Below are positions 1 to 7,402 of a stretch of 10,883 nt of DNA, piece by piece. The notes beneath the pieces were generated by a model. It was given only the letters and a program-made list of their open reading frames with translations, ran no database searches and had not been told where the DNA came from. Both the position numbers and the translations under genes were made by a program. The stretch is from JAHQVK01 sp039819565 (GTDB lineage Bacteria; Myxococcota; Kuafuiibacteriia; Kuafuiibacteriales; Kuafuiibacteriaceae): assembly GCA_039819565.1 (NCBI GenBank), contig JBCBRU010000273.1, positions 1 through 10,883 of the forward strand, given 5' to 3'. Position 1 is the first letter of the stretch. Each line of letters begins with the position of its first letter.

Positions 1-750
1 CCCTCCCGCGAGGGTGCCCAGGGCCTCGAGGCGCTGCGAGATCTCGGCCCGGTTGCGCAGCTCAGCGTGCTCGGCCTCGAGCTTTTGTCGCTCCGCTTCG
101 GTGGCCTCGTGCACCCGGAGCTCCTCCGCCAACCGCTCCTTGGCGGTGGCTAGAGCTTCGAGCTGCCGCCGCTCCGAACGACGAAAACGCGCGATTTGGG
201 ACCCTTGAAGTCGCCTCGAGGTGAGGATGGTCCCGGCCACGACGATGGCGATACATTGGCTCACGGCGAGAAGGACGAGGTCCGAAGGTCGCCCCAGCCA
301 CGCCGCGCCGGACACCCCGACGATGGACGAGATCCCCGAAACGAGAAGCAGGGACGGCCAAGTCAGGCACACCGAACCGGCCGCGATGGGCACATAGGGG
401 AGGTAGAGAAGGTTCGACGGCTGACTGAGGACCAGGCCCGAAAACGAAATGTTGGCCACCGCGAATACCGCGAGGGCGACCGTAAATAGCTCGCGGCTGC
501 GAAGCGGGGTCTTGGGGTCGAACGGGCCCACCGCCACCGCAACGGACAGGCACGCCACCATCGTGGAGGCGTCCAGCGTGAGCTCGGCGAGGGTGTAGTC
601 CCAACCCCGGGTGGCGAAGTTCGCGATGATGAACACCAAAAAGGTGAGCGCGACCCCGAGGGCGATGGTGCGTACGGCATGATGCTGGCCGCGCGCGACT
701 GGCTCCTCCAGCTCGAAGGACACCGCTGGATGCTCCTGGCTGGACCGCAT
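1..750 (-). CDS. Membrane-bound sensor histidine kinase, N-terminal part (cut by the left edge)
   Basis: Reading leftward from ATG 748-750, 250 codons run open to the window edge. An in-frame TGA two codons upstream fixes the start at or after this ATG; a weak GGGTGAG lies just before it. After about 28 polar residues there are roughly six hydrophobic segments (about 29-47, 57-76, 87-108, 114-131, 132-151, 156-176) with very short loops, so no sizeable periplasmic domain. A charged, Glu/Arg-rich coiled-coil-like stretch follows (about 183-238). The visible end reads RLEALGTLAGG, the classic lead-in to the phospho-acceptor motif (usually AHDFNN or AHEINN) of HisKA kinases; the histidine itself and the ATPase domain lie beyond the edge. 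Expected role: autophosphorylating membrane sensor of a two-component system or a hybrid kinase. The input domain was not recognised, and the ligand is unknown. It lies 56 bases downstream of the transducer gene on the same strand, probably co-transcribed. Confidence 0.85.
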   Translation of the reverse strand, partial: MRSSQEHPAVSFELEEPVARGQHHAVRTIALGVALTFLVFIIANFATRGWDYTLAELTLDASTMVACLSVAVAVGPFDPKTPLRSRELFTVALAVFAVANISFSGLVLSQPSNLLYLPYVPIAAGSVCLTWPSLLLVSGISSIVGVSGAAWLGRPSDLVLLAVSQCIAIVVAGTILTSRRLQGSQIARFRRSERRQLEALATAKERLAEELRVHEATEAERQKLEAEHAELRNRAEISQRLEALGTLAGG

Positions 751-806
751 AACTCACCCATAGCGCAAGACGTCCAGCGAAGGTACGACCGAAAATGTAG
801 GGGTCG

Positions 807-1760
807 TCAGCGCGGCGCAGCGCTTGAGGGACTACGCAGCGCGGCGTCCAGCTGTCGCGATCGGGCGTGGAAGCCGCGTGCGTAGCGCGCGAGCAGGGCG
901 GCACGGTTGCGTTCCTCATGAGAAGCCTCGTCAAGGTGGTCAACCGCTTGAGCGATGACCGCAACCCCGCGTGTCTGGGCTTCCGCTTCCTGAGTCACCG
1001 CTTGGACCTCTTCGGCCGTGGCCTGGATGCGGGGGAGGAGGCGCATGATCTGAAAGCAGCTGTCTTGGGTCGCGCCCACCCCACGCTCCGTAATGTCCAG
1101 AATGGTTTCGGCTGCTTCTCCGCTGCGGGCGGCGAGCCTTCTCACCTCGTCGGCGACCACCGCAAAGCCGCGACCGGCCTCGTTGGCTCTCGCCGCTTCG
1201 ATGGCGGCATTCAAAGCGAGAAGGTTCGTCTGCTTCGCAATCTCTGACACGACCGAGACGCGGTCCGCGATCTCCTTCATCAACGTCAGCGTGCTCCGCA
1301 CGACCTCGGCGCTTCGATCGACCTCGCTCCGCATCTCGATGGCCTGGCGAGCCGCCTCGGAAGCGCGAGCCGTCTCTTCGGCCAGGGAGCGCTCGAGCTC
1401 CGCGATGGCCTCCCGGATATTCCCGAGGGCCGCCTCTCTCTCCTCCGCGGCGGCGTTGAGGACGACGCAGGTTTGGTCGAGGTCACGGGCTCCCGCCTCT
1501 ACGTCTCGGGCAAAACCCGAAGCTCGAAGCACGAGCCCGTGGGTCTGGGGAGCATCTTGGCGTTCGCCCTCCCTCGCCCCCGGGGCGGGCGTGAAGCGAG
1601 CAAGCCCGAGGGCCACGGTCAGCAGGGTGGTGTGTCCGATCGCCTGGACGAGCGGAGTCTCCGCCGAAAGCCCCCAGCTCAAGCCGAGCCCGGCCCCGAT
1701 GAGGACCGGCCAGAGGATCCACCACGCCCGCGCCTGCGTGTGGGTCTCACTTTTCATCAT
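807..1760 (-). CDS. Short methyl-accepting chemotaxis-type transducer with a TM hairpin and no sensor domain
   Basis: The protein has 317 residues from ATG 1758-1760 to TGA at 807-809. The highly conserved signalling tip is unmistakable: QTNLLALNAAIEAARA (about residues 177-192), then GRGFAVVADEVRRLAARS (about 196-213). This region binds CheA/CheW in the family. The N-terminus has two hydrophobic helices (about 12-32 and 37-55) joined by about five residues, so there is practically no periplasmic domain; no HAMP domain or PAS domain was recognised either. Alpha-helical coiled-coil sequence with Glu/Ala/Gln content fills about 85-300, including methylation-type stretches not assigned individually. 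No C-terminal NWETF-like CheR tether is seen. The frame is open upstream to 1982, but that extension is Arg/Cys/Pro-rich and lies in the divergent intergenic region; the ATG-ATG pair directly before the first helix is the better start, with only a weak GCGGGAA upstream. No che genes are adjacent. It may sense membrane or cytoplasmic state, possibly for a non-motility pathway. Confidence 0.9.
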   Translation of the reverse strand: MMKSETHTQARAWWILWPVLIGAGLGLSWGLSAETPLVQAIGHTTLLTVALGLARFTPAPGAREGERQDAPQTHGLVLRASGFARDVEAGARDLDQTCVVLNAAAEEREAALGNIREAIAELERSLAEETARASEAARQAIEMRSEVDRSAEVVRSTLTLMKEIADRVSVVSEIAKQTNLLALNAAIEAARANEAGRGFAVVADEVRRLAARSGEAAETILDITERGVGATQDSCFQIMRLLPRIQATAEEVQAVTQEAEAQTRGVAVIAQAVDHLDEASHEERNRAALLARYARGFHARSRQLDAALRSPSSAAPR

Positions 1761-1779
1761 GCATTTCCCGCAGAAACCA

Positions 1780-1799
1780 CGATCGATCGCGATCAATCG
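1780..1799. promoter_or_regulatory. 20-base near-perfect dyad upstream of the transducer gene
   Basis: CGATCGATCGCGATCAATCG is a palindrome broken by a single symmetric mismatch (C at 1784 against A at 1795), with a perfect ten-base core GATCGCGATC at 1785-1794. It starts 20 bases upstream of the transducer start codon, inside the divergent intergenic region, where a repressor or activator dimer could bind. GATC-rich sequence can be palindromic by chance in such DNA, so operator function is inference only. Confidence 0.35.
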
Positions 1800-1843
1800 C
1801 TGTCCTGACTGTGGGGACCACTCGGCTCTGGCCGTCGGGGCTG

Positions 1844-1860
1844 TACTCTCTGACGAGGAG
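1844..1860 (+). promoter_or_regulatory. Candidate -10 box and Shine-Dalgarno upstream of the vWA/ASH gene
   Basis: TACTCT (1844-1849) resembles a -10 box, with no convincing -35. GAGGAG (1855-1860) is a good ribosome-binding sequence, 8 bases before the in-frame ATG at 1869. If used, that start would add 42 residues in front of the signal-peptide-like sequence at 1995, which is awkward for an exported protein. The site therefore bears directly on start choice and could also serve a transcript whose translation starts at 1995. Confidence 0.35.
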
Positions 1861-1994
1861 TCACGGACATGGGAACCCAAGTTGAGGCATCGACACCCGC
1901 CCGCAGGTCCTGCCGGATCTCTGCGGCATACGATCCGCGACCGACGGGCGCTCGGCGGATTGGAGCTTTCGCCCCACTGCAATGGACTGAAAGG

Positions 1995-4900
1995 ATGAAT
2001 CGGTCTCGGTGGTGGGCACTCGCGCTGTTGATCAGCGCTACCCCGCGGTGCTCGTGCGAGGACGGAGAGTCGCTCGTCCGGGCGGCGGTGGAGATGGAGC
2101 TGACCTTCCTCGAGGAGGAGGGATGTGCTCCCGAGCCGGTCCGGCTCCGGATTCCCGACGACTTCAAAGAGGGGCGTGCGCCCGCCGCAGACTTCGGATC
2201 CCGCGACTTCCGTCGCTTCGAGGTGCGGTCGCGGGGCACCACCTCCCTACAGGTGGACGCGGTCGAGCTCTCCCAAGCCGACGACGAGTTCACCCTCGAA
2301 ATCACCGACGGCGCCGGCAATCCGGTGTCTTTCCCGGTGGCGCTGCCCCCCGTCAGCTCCGAGTCGGCCCCGCCCGGACTGATCATCGTGGCCCGCTATT
2401 CGGCCACCGACACCGAGCCGGACGGAGTGGAGCTCGTGGTGCGATCGGACGATCCCGATCGGGAGGAGGTGCGCTTCGCCCTCACCGCGGGGCGCGGGCG
2501 CATCGAGGTCTGCACCGAGACCGGCTGCGGCGATCTCGCCGCGGTCACCTTCGGGGCCGTCCCCCAAGGGGCGAGCGCCTCGAAAACGGTGAGCGTCCGA
2601 AACATCGGAGAGGGTGATCTGGACCTTCGCGCCATTCGCTTGGTCTCCGCCTCCACCGAATTCTGCGCCCCGGCCGCCACCGAGATTCCCGACTTCACGC
2701 CCAATTGCGACCTCGAGGCCCAGTGCCTGGTGCTCCGCGCCAACGAGACGCTCGACGTCGACATTCGCTACGCCCCCACCGACGGCAACGTCGACACCGG
2801 TGAGCTCGTCATCGTCTCCGGAGACACTCAGGCCAGCTCCGTGACCGTGCCCATCAACGCTCAGGGCGCAGAACCCGCGCTTTGCGTCTGCGCAGTCGAG
2901 AACGGCGACTGCACCCCCACCGGTGCGATCGACTTCGGCCTCGCGGAGGTGGGCTCGAGCGTGGAAAAGGCGGTGCGCTTCGTGTCCTGCGGCAGCGAGG
3001 CGGTGGAGCTCACCGAAGCCGAGATCGAACGCCGGCCCGGACATCCCTTCGAGACCGGTCCTGAGTTCGACGCCCTCTCTACCTTCTCGACCGGCGTGCT
3101 TCCCCCCGGCCAGTTCTCCGAAGCCACCCTTCGCTACGCGCCTACGACCCCCGGGCAACATGAGGGAGGCCTTCGGTATCGCACCGCCTCCGGCGCCGAC
3201 GCTTGGGTAGCCCTCACCGGCCAATCGGCGACCTGCCAGCTCGACGCGGTGCCCAACCGCATCAACTTCGGAACGGTAGCGGGAGGGGTGGCGTCGGATC
3301 GGACCGTCGTCCTGACGAACCTCGGAGGCCGAGCCTGCACCGTGACCGCCCTGTCTGGGCTCTCGGGCGTGTTTTCGATCTTCGACGCCCCCGCTCTGCC
3401 CTTCACCGTCGACCCGGGCCGCACCCAGAACATCGGGGTGCGTTTCAGCCCGCCCACGGGGCCGATTCAAGACTATATGGCCACCCTGCAGATCGCCTCC
3501 GACGCCGTCGGCGCCGGCGCGCGCGAGGTCGAGCTGGTGGCCATCGGAGGCGGTGAGCCTCAGTGCACGGTCGAGGTCGCGCCGAGCGGCTTCGGATTCG
3601 GTATCCGGGACGGGGTCCTCAACTTCGGAACCGTCAACGTGGGTTACACCACCACCCTCCCCATCCGCATCCGCAACATCGGAAACGCCCCCTGCACCCT
3701 CAACAGTTTCCGGGCCCGAGAGGGGATCTTCGGCGGGACTGGGGAGCTCACCGCCAGCACCGCCACGCCGCCCCCGATTTCAATCTTTCCGGGCCTCGAA
3801 GCGGAGATCCTCACGTCCTTCGCCCCCACCGCAGACGGCCGCCTCCTCACCTTCCTCACCCATTCGGTGGACTTCGAGTTGAGCGGCCCGGCCATCAACC
3901 AGGGGAGCTGGTCGATCGGGGTGCTGGCTCAGTCGACCCTCCCCGCCATCGACGTCCTCCCTCGCGAGTTGAACTTCGGGACCGTGACCTGGGAGCGGCC
4001 TCAGGCCCCCGACAACCGAAGCTCCTGCGGCTCCGAGGACCGCGTGGTCACCGTCTACAACTCGGGATCGGGGCCGCTCACCCTCACCAACATCGAGATC
4101 GCCTCCACGTCTGACCCCGTGTTTCTCATTCGTGAAGTGCGGCAGGGGGGCCAGGCGGTGGCCGCGCCCTACAACAACCTTCAGGTGAACGGCGGGGACA
4201 ACGTCGAGATCACCCTCCGCTTCTTCCCCTCCCGAGCCACCCCGGCCTCGCATAACGGGCTTCTCGTCATCGACAACGACGTGACCAACCCGATGGGCAA
4301 CGGGGCGCCGCTGACCGTCCCCCTCGTGGGGCAAGGCACGACGAGCAGCCTTCAGATCGACCGCTTCGAGCAGTTCAGTGACAACAAGGTCGACATTCTG
4401 TGGGTGGTGGACGACTCGGGTTCGATGACGGAGGAGCAGTCCCTGCTCTCCAACAACTTCCAGTCCTTCATCTCCTTCGCGGACGGCCTCGGCGTCGACT
4501 ACCAGGTGGGGGTCATCACCACCGAAGTGCAGGACGCCAACGTGTCGGGGCTGCTCTGGAGCTGCAGCGGGTTCAACAACATCATTCGCTCGACGGACGC
4601 CAACCGAGTGCAGGCCTTCGAGTGCGCGGCCCAGGTCACGAACCCACCCAACGGCAACGCGCGCCCTAACCCTGGGGGGAGCGACAATCAGGAGGCAGGC
4701 TTGCAAGCGGCGAGAGCGGCCCTCGACGTCCCGAACGTCACGGGAGCCAACGCCGGGTTCATACGCTCCGACGCCCGCGTGGCGGTGATCATGGTGTCCG
4801 ACGAAGACGATCAGTCGAACGGGTCCGTGAATCTCTACGTCGACTTCTTCCGAAACCTAAAGGGCTTCAGAAACGCACAGCTCGTCTCCGTGTCGGCGAT

Positions 4901-5249
4901 CGCGGGAGACGTCCCGAACGGATGCGCGACCGCCGACGCCGGTGCTCGCTACGACGCCGCCGTACGCGCCTTGGGGGGGCAGTTCGAGTCGATCTGCAAC
5001 CAAAGCTGGAATCAGCTCCTTCGCAACATCGGCCTCGGGGTGTTCGCGCTCCGGTCGTCTTGGACCTTGAGCCGAGTGCCGGACACGTCGACGGTTCGGG
5101 TCACCGTCAACGGCACCTTCGTGCCGCGAAACGCGACCACCGGGTGGACCTACGATGCCGGCTCGAACAGCATCGAGTTCCAGGGGAGCGCGGTCCCCAC
5201 CGCGGGCTCCACGATCGAGGTCTCCTACAGCGCGCGCTGCTTGCCCTGA
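1995..5249 (+). CDS. Exported von Willebrand factor A protein with about six ASH / choice-of-anchor D repeats
   Basis: The protein has 1084 residues from ATG 1995. This start gives a short secretion signal: basic MNRSRWW, hydrophobic ALALLISA, then TPRCSC, where a Cys could be a non-canonical lipidation site. An upstream ATG at 1869 has a better RBS but would bury the signal 42 residues inside. Beta-sandwich repeats of ASPM-SPD-2-Hydin / choice-of-anchor D type follow, with (N/D)FG(T/L)V-like openings near residues 66 (weak), 185, 313, 424, 543 and 660, each followed by N-x-G and later F-x-P or Y-A-P then a G-x-G-like end. A vWA domain spans about 796-1010; its metal-binding DxSGS motif is D806, S808, S810, with a hydrophobic strand ending in SDEDD further on. 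The C-terminal 65 or so residues look like another small beta domain. Cys residues are frequent, suggesting disulphides. Likely role: cell-surface adhesion or protein binding; the ligand is unknown. DUF885 follows after 60 bases. Confidence 0.88.
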   Translation: MNRSRWWALALLISATPRCSCEDGESLVRAAVEMELTFLEEEGCAPEPVRLRIPDDFKEGRAPAADFGSRDFRRFEVRSRGTTSLQVDAVELSQADDEFTLEITDGAGNPVSFPVALPPVSSESAPPGLIIVARYSATDTEPDGVELVVRSDDPDREEVRFALTAGRGRIEVCTETGCGDLAAVTFGAVPQGASASKTVSVRNIGEGDLDLRAIRLVSASTEFCAPAATEIPDFTPNCDLEAQCLVLRANETLDVDIRYAPTDGNVDTGELVIVSGDTQASSVTVPINAQGAEPALCVCAVENGDCTPTGAIDFGLAEVGSSVEKAVRFVSCGSEAVELTEAEIERRPGHPFETGPEFDALSTFSTGVLPPGQFSEATLRYAPTTPGQHEGGLRYRTASGADAWVALTGQSATCQLDAVPNRINFGTVAGGVASDRTVVLTNLGGRACTVTALSGLSGVFSIFDAPALPFTVDPGRTQNIGVRFSPPTGPIQDYMATLQIASDAVGAGAREVELVAIGGGEPQCTVEVAPSGFGFGIRDGVLNFGTVNVGYTTTLPIRIRNIGNAPCTLNSFRAREGIFGGTGELTASTATPPPISIFPGLEAEILTSFAPTADGRLLTFLTHSVDFELSGPAINQGSWSIGVLAQSTLPAIDVLPRELNFGTVTWERPQAPDNRSSCGSEDRVVTVYNSGSGPLTLTNIEIASTSDPVFLIREVRQGGQAVAAPYNNLQVNGGDNVEITLRFFPSRATPASHNGLLVIDNDVTNPMGNGAPLTVPLVGQGTTSSLQIDRFEQFSDNKVDILWVVDDSGSMTEEQSLLSNNFQSFISFADGLGVDYQVGVITTEVQDANVSGLLWSCSGFNNIIRSTDANRVQAFECAAQVTNPPNGNARPNPGGSDNQEAGLQAARAALDVPNVTGANAGFIRSDARVAVIMVSDEDDQSNGSVNLYVDFFRNLKGFRNAQLVSVSAIAGDVPNGCATADAGARYDAAVRALGGQFESICNQSWNQLLRNIGLGVFALRSSWTLSRVPDTSTVRVTVNGTFVPRNATTGWTYDAGSNSIEFQGSAVPTAGSTIEVSYSARCLP

Positions 5250-5271
5250 GCTCCCTCCCTCCCACTGAAGC

Positions 5272-5302
5272 TCGACAGCGCGGCGGATCTTGCGTTTAGC
5301 AT
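5272..5302 (+). promoter_or_regulatory. Candidate promoter directly before the DUF885 gene
   Basis: TCGACA (5272-5277, one mismatch to TTGACA) and TAGCAT (5297-5302) are separated by 19 bases, longer than the usual 17. Only seven bases separate TAGCAT from the ATG at 5310, and no Shine-Dalgarno is seen, so a transcript from here would be essentially leaderless. Read-through from the upstream vWA gene is equally possible. Confidence 0.35.
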
Positions 5303-5309
5303 CCGGGCG

Positions 5310-7220
5310 ATGCGACTGCTTCGCCTTAGTCTCGCCTTCACGGTCAGCTGCGCCGCCCTCCCTGCCGCCGAAGACGCCACCCCTTCCGCCCGCGCCCCGA
5401 TCCCTCCCGACGCTCCACTGGATGCCCCAGCCCTGGAGGCTGGCGCCGCAGACGCTGCCCTCGCGGCGTTCTTCGATGAGGTGTTCGACCGAAACGTGCA
5501 GCGCAACCCGGAGTTTCAGACCATCCTGGGCATCAAGACGGACTACGGGAAGTGGAACGACCGCTCGGACGCCCGCGCCCAGGAGGAGCACGCCCTCGAC
5601 CGAGCCGACCTCGAGCGCCTTCGGACTTTTCCGGTGGAGGCCCTCAGCGCCTCGTCGAAGATCAGCTATCGAGTCTTCGAGTTCCTGAAGGAGCGCAGCC
5701 TCGAGCGCTTTGAGTGGCGATTTCACTCCTATCCCGTCAACCAGATGTACGGGCCTCATTCTCAGGCCGCGGCCTTCCTGATCAACTACCATCGGGTGAG
5801 CTCGATCGAGGACGCCGAAGCCTATGTCTCCCGCCTGCGAGGGGTCCCGGGGATGTTCGAGCAGGTCGAAACCCAGCTCGAGATCCGAAGCGCGAAAGGC
5901 ATCCTGCCTCCCAAGTTCGTCTTTCCCAAGGTCATCGAGAGCTGCCGAAACCTCATCTCCGGACGCCCCTTCAAAGAGGACGCCGAGGCGGACAGCCCCC
6001 TCCTCACCGACTTCAAGAAGAAGGTGGGAGGGCTGGCGGATCTCGAGCCCGCCGCTCGGGAGGAGCTCATCACCAACGCTGAAGAGGCGCTGGTGGCCGC
6101 GGTGGGCCCGGCCTACCGCGGGTTGATCGGAAAGCTGCAGGAGCTCGAGAAGAAGGCCAACACCGACGACGGGGCCTGGAAGTTCCCGGCCGGTGACGAC
6201 TTCTACGCTCGGGCGCTGCGCTGGACCACGACCACGGAGCTTCGGCCGGAGGAGATCCACGCCCTCGGACTGGCCGAGGTCGAGCGCATCCACGGCGAGA
6301 TGCGCGAGATCATGAAGAAGGTCGGATTCGAAGGAGACCTGCAGGCCTTCTTCACCTTTATGCGCACCGACCCTCAATTCTATTACGAGAACGACGAGGC
6401 GGGCCGAAAGGCTTATCTGGAAGAGGCGACGGCCATCATTGATGACATGCGTACGCGCCTCCCCGAGCTCTTCTCGACCTTCCCCAAGGCGAAGCTCGTC
6501 GTGCGGAGGGTAGAAGCGTTCCGCGAGAAGGCGGCCGGCAAGGCGTTTTACAGTCGTCCGGCGCTCGACGGCAGCACCCCCGGCACCTACTACGCGAACC
6601 TCTACAACATGGCCGACATGCCCAAGTATCAGATGGCCGCCCTCGCCTATCACGAGGGCATCCCTGGCCATCACATGCAAATCGCGCTCACCCAAGAGCT
6701 CGAGGGCATCCCGAAGTTCCGCAAGTTCACCTTCTTTACCGCCTACACCGAAGGATGGGGCCTGTACTCAGAGCTCATCCCCAAAGAACTCGGCCTCTAC
6801 GATGCTGACCCCTACTCCGACTTTGGGCGACTCGCCATGGAGCTGTGGCGGGCGTGCCGCCTGGTCGTGGACACCGGGCTCCATCAGAAGCGGTGGACCC
6901 GTGAGCAAGCCATCGACTACCTCGCGACGAATACGCCGAACCCGAAGGGGGACGTGGTCAAGGCCATCGAGCGCTACATCGTGATGCCGTCGCAGGCCAC
7001 CGCCTACAAGGTGGGCATGCTCCGGATCCTGCAGCTGCGGGCCAAGGCCGAGCGCGCGCTCGGATCGTCGTTCGACATCCGCCCCTTCCACGACGTGGTG
7101 CTTCGAAACGGGCCCCTTCCGCTGACGGTCCTCGAGGAGCAGGTGGATGCGTGGATCGCTTCTCAGCAGAGCCCTCAGGCCGCCGCTCCCCGCTCCGACC
7201 AGGGCGCAGATCCAGGTTGA
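5310..7220 (+). CDS. DUF885 family exported predicted metallopeptidase
   Basis: The protein has 636 residues, close to the usual length of DUF885 proteins. The N-terminus (MRLLRLSLAFTVSCAALPAA) is a short signal peptide; cleavage after the Ala-rich end is likely, and C14 lies in a poor lipobox (TVSC). A Pro/Ala-rich linker follows, then a largely helical body. The family hallmark HEGIPGHHMQ lies at 448-457, with H448, E449 and H454/H455 as probable zinc or catalytic residues, and TEGW (E481) further on as a plausible third ligand. FYSRP and GTYYANLYNM upstream and a conserved-looking C-terminal region (MPSQATAYKVG, about 560-570) also fit DUF885. Family knowledge places it in the Peptidase_MA zincin superfamily; the actual substrate is unknown, and the domain is often annotated without function. 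Probable location is periplasm or cell surface. An intrinsic terminator follows the stop. There is no frameshift, and the key motif is intact. Confidence 0.9.
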   Translation: MRLLRLSLAFTVSCAALPAAEDATPSARAPIPPDAPLDAPALEAGAADAALAAFFDEVFDRNVQRNPEFQTILGIKTDYGKWNDRSDARAQEEHALDRADLERLRTFPVEALSASSKISYRVFEFLKERSLERFEWRFHSYPVNQMYGPHSQAAAFLINYHRVSSIEDAEAYVSRLRGVPGMFEQVETQLEIRSAKGILPPKFVFPKVIESCRNLISGRPFKEDAEADSPLLTDFKKKVGGLADLEPAAREELITNAEEALVAAVGPAYRGLIGKLQELEKKANTDDGAWKFPAGDDFYARALRWTTTTELRPEEIHALGLAEVERIHGEMREIMKKVGFEGDLQAFFTFMRTDPQFYYENDEAGRKAYLEEATAIIDDMRTRLPELFSTFPKAKLVVRRVEAFREKAAGKAFYSRPALDGSTPGTYYANLYNMADMPKYQMAALAYHEGIPGHHMQIALTQELEGIPKFRKFTFFTAYTEGWGLYSELIPKELGLYDADPYSDFGRLAMELWRACRLVVDTGLHQKRWTREQAIDYLATNTPNPKGDVVKAIERYIVMPSQATAYKVGMLRILQLRAKAERALGSSFDIRPFHDVVLRNGPLPLTVLEEQVDAWIASQQSPQAAAPRSDQGADPG

Positions 7221-7273
7221 TCGCGCGCCCGCGCTCAGCGCTTTCACCTGGCCGAAAGAACGATCGAAGGGCA

Positions 7274-7305
7274 CCGAGACCGTTTCACGGCTCTCGGGCG
7301 TTTTT
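7274..7305 (+). terminator. Intrinsic terminator after the DUF885 gene
   Basis: The stem is CCGAGA-CCG (7274-7282) pairing with CGG-c-TCTCGG (7288-7297), with a five-base loop TTTCA and a single bulged C. After GCG comes TTTTT (7301-7305). It begins 53 bases after the DUF885 stop and 98 bases before the kinase start gene-proximal AT-rich promoter region, so it should separate the envelope genes from the kinase gene. Confidence 0.75.
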
Positions 7306-7368
7306 CCGCCCTGCTTCCAAGGGAGCGAGGGCTGCCCACACGAGAGACCGCAGGTTCTGCGCATTCGT

Positions 7369-7396
7369 TTGCATATGTCGATTTAGTTGCTAAAAA
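7369..7396 (+). promoter_or_regulatory. Candidate promoter of the Ser/Thr kinase gene
   Basis: TTGCAT (7369-7374), a 16-base spacer and TAAAAA (7391-7396) lie in the only clearly AT-rich patch of this region (about 7362-7404). The -10-like box ends six bases before ATG 7403, there is no Shine-Dalgarno, and an in-frame TGA sits at 7397-7399. Transcription would start at or next to the A of the ATG, giving a leaderless mRNA. Consensus matches are moderate. Confidence 0.5.
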
Positions 7397-7402
7397 TGAA
7401 CT

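Noticed and set aside
62..964. 300-codon open frame on the minus strand
   Set aside because: It crosses the junction of the transducer and histidine kinase genes in a different frame and translates to Arg/Gly/His-rich sequence without motifs. The overlapping frames carry clear family signatures.
1761..1982. Longer N-terminus for the transducer, starting at 1982
   Set aside because: The 74 extra residues are Arg/Cys/Pro/Ser-rich, unlike a transducer N-terminus, would place the first membrane helix late, and would fill the whole divergent promoter region.
1093..1998. 301-codon open frame on the plus strand
   Set aside because: It is the antisense of the transducer gene, Ser/Arg/Ala-rich and without domain features; typical of GC-rich DNA.
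2247..3470. 407-codon open frame antisense to the vWA/ASH gene
   Set aside because: Gly/Arg/His-rich translation with no motif, opposite a gene with clear repeated domains.
4857..6695. 612-codon open frame on the minus strand
   Set aside because: Long only because stops are rare on this strand in GC-rich DNA; it lies opposite the DUF885 gene, whose HEGIPGHH motif and signal peptide are intact.
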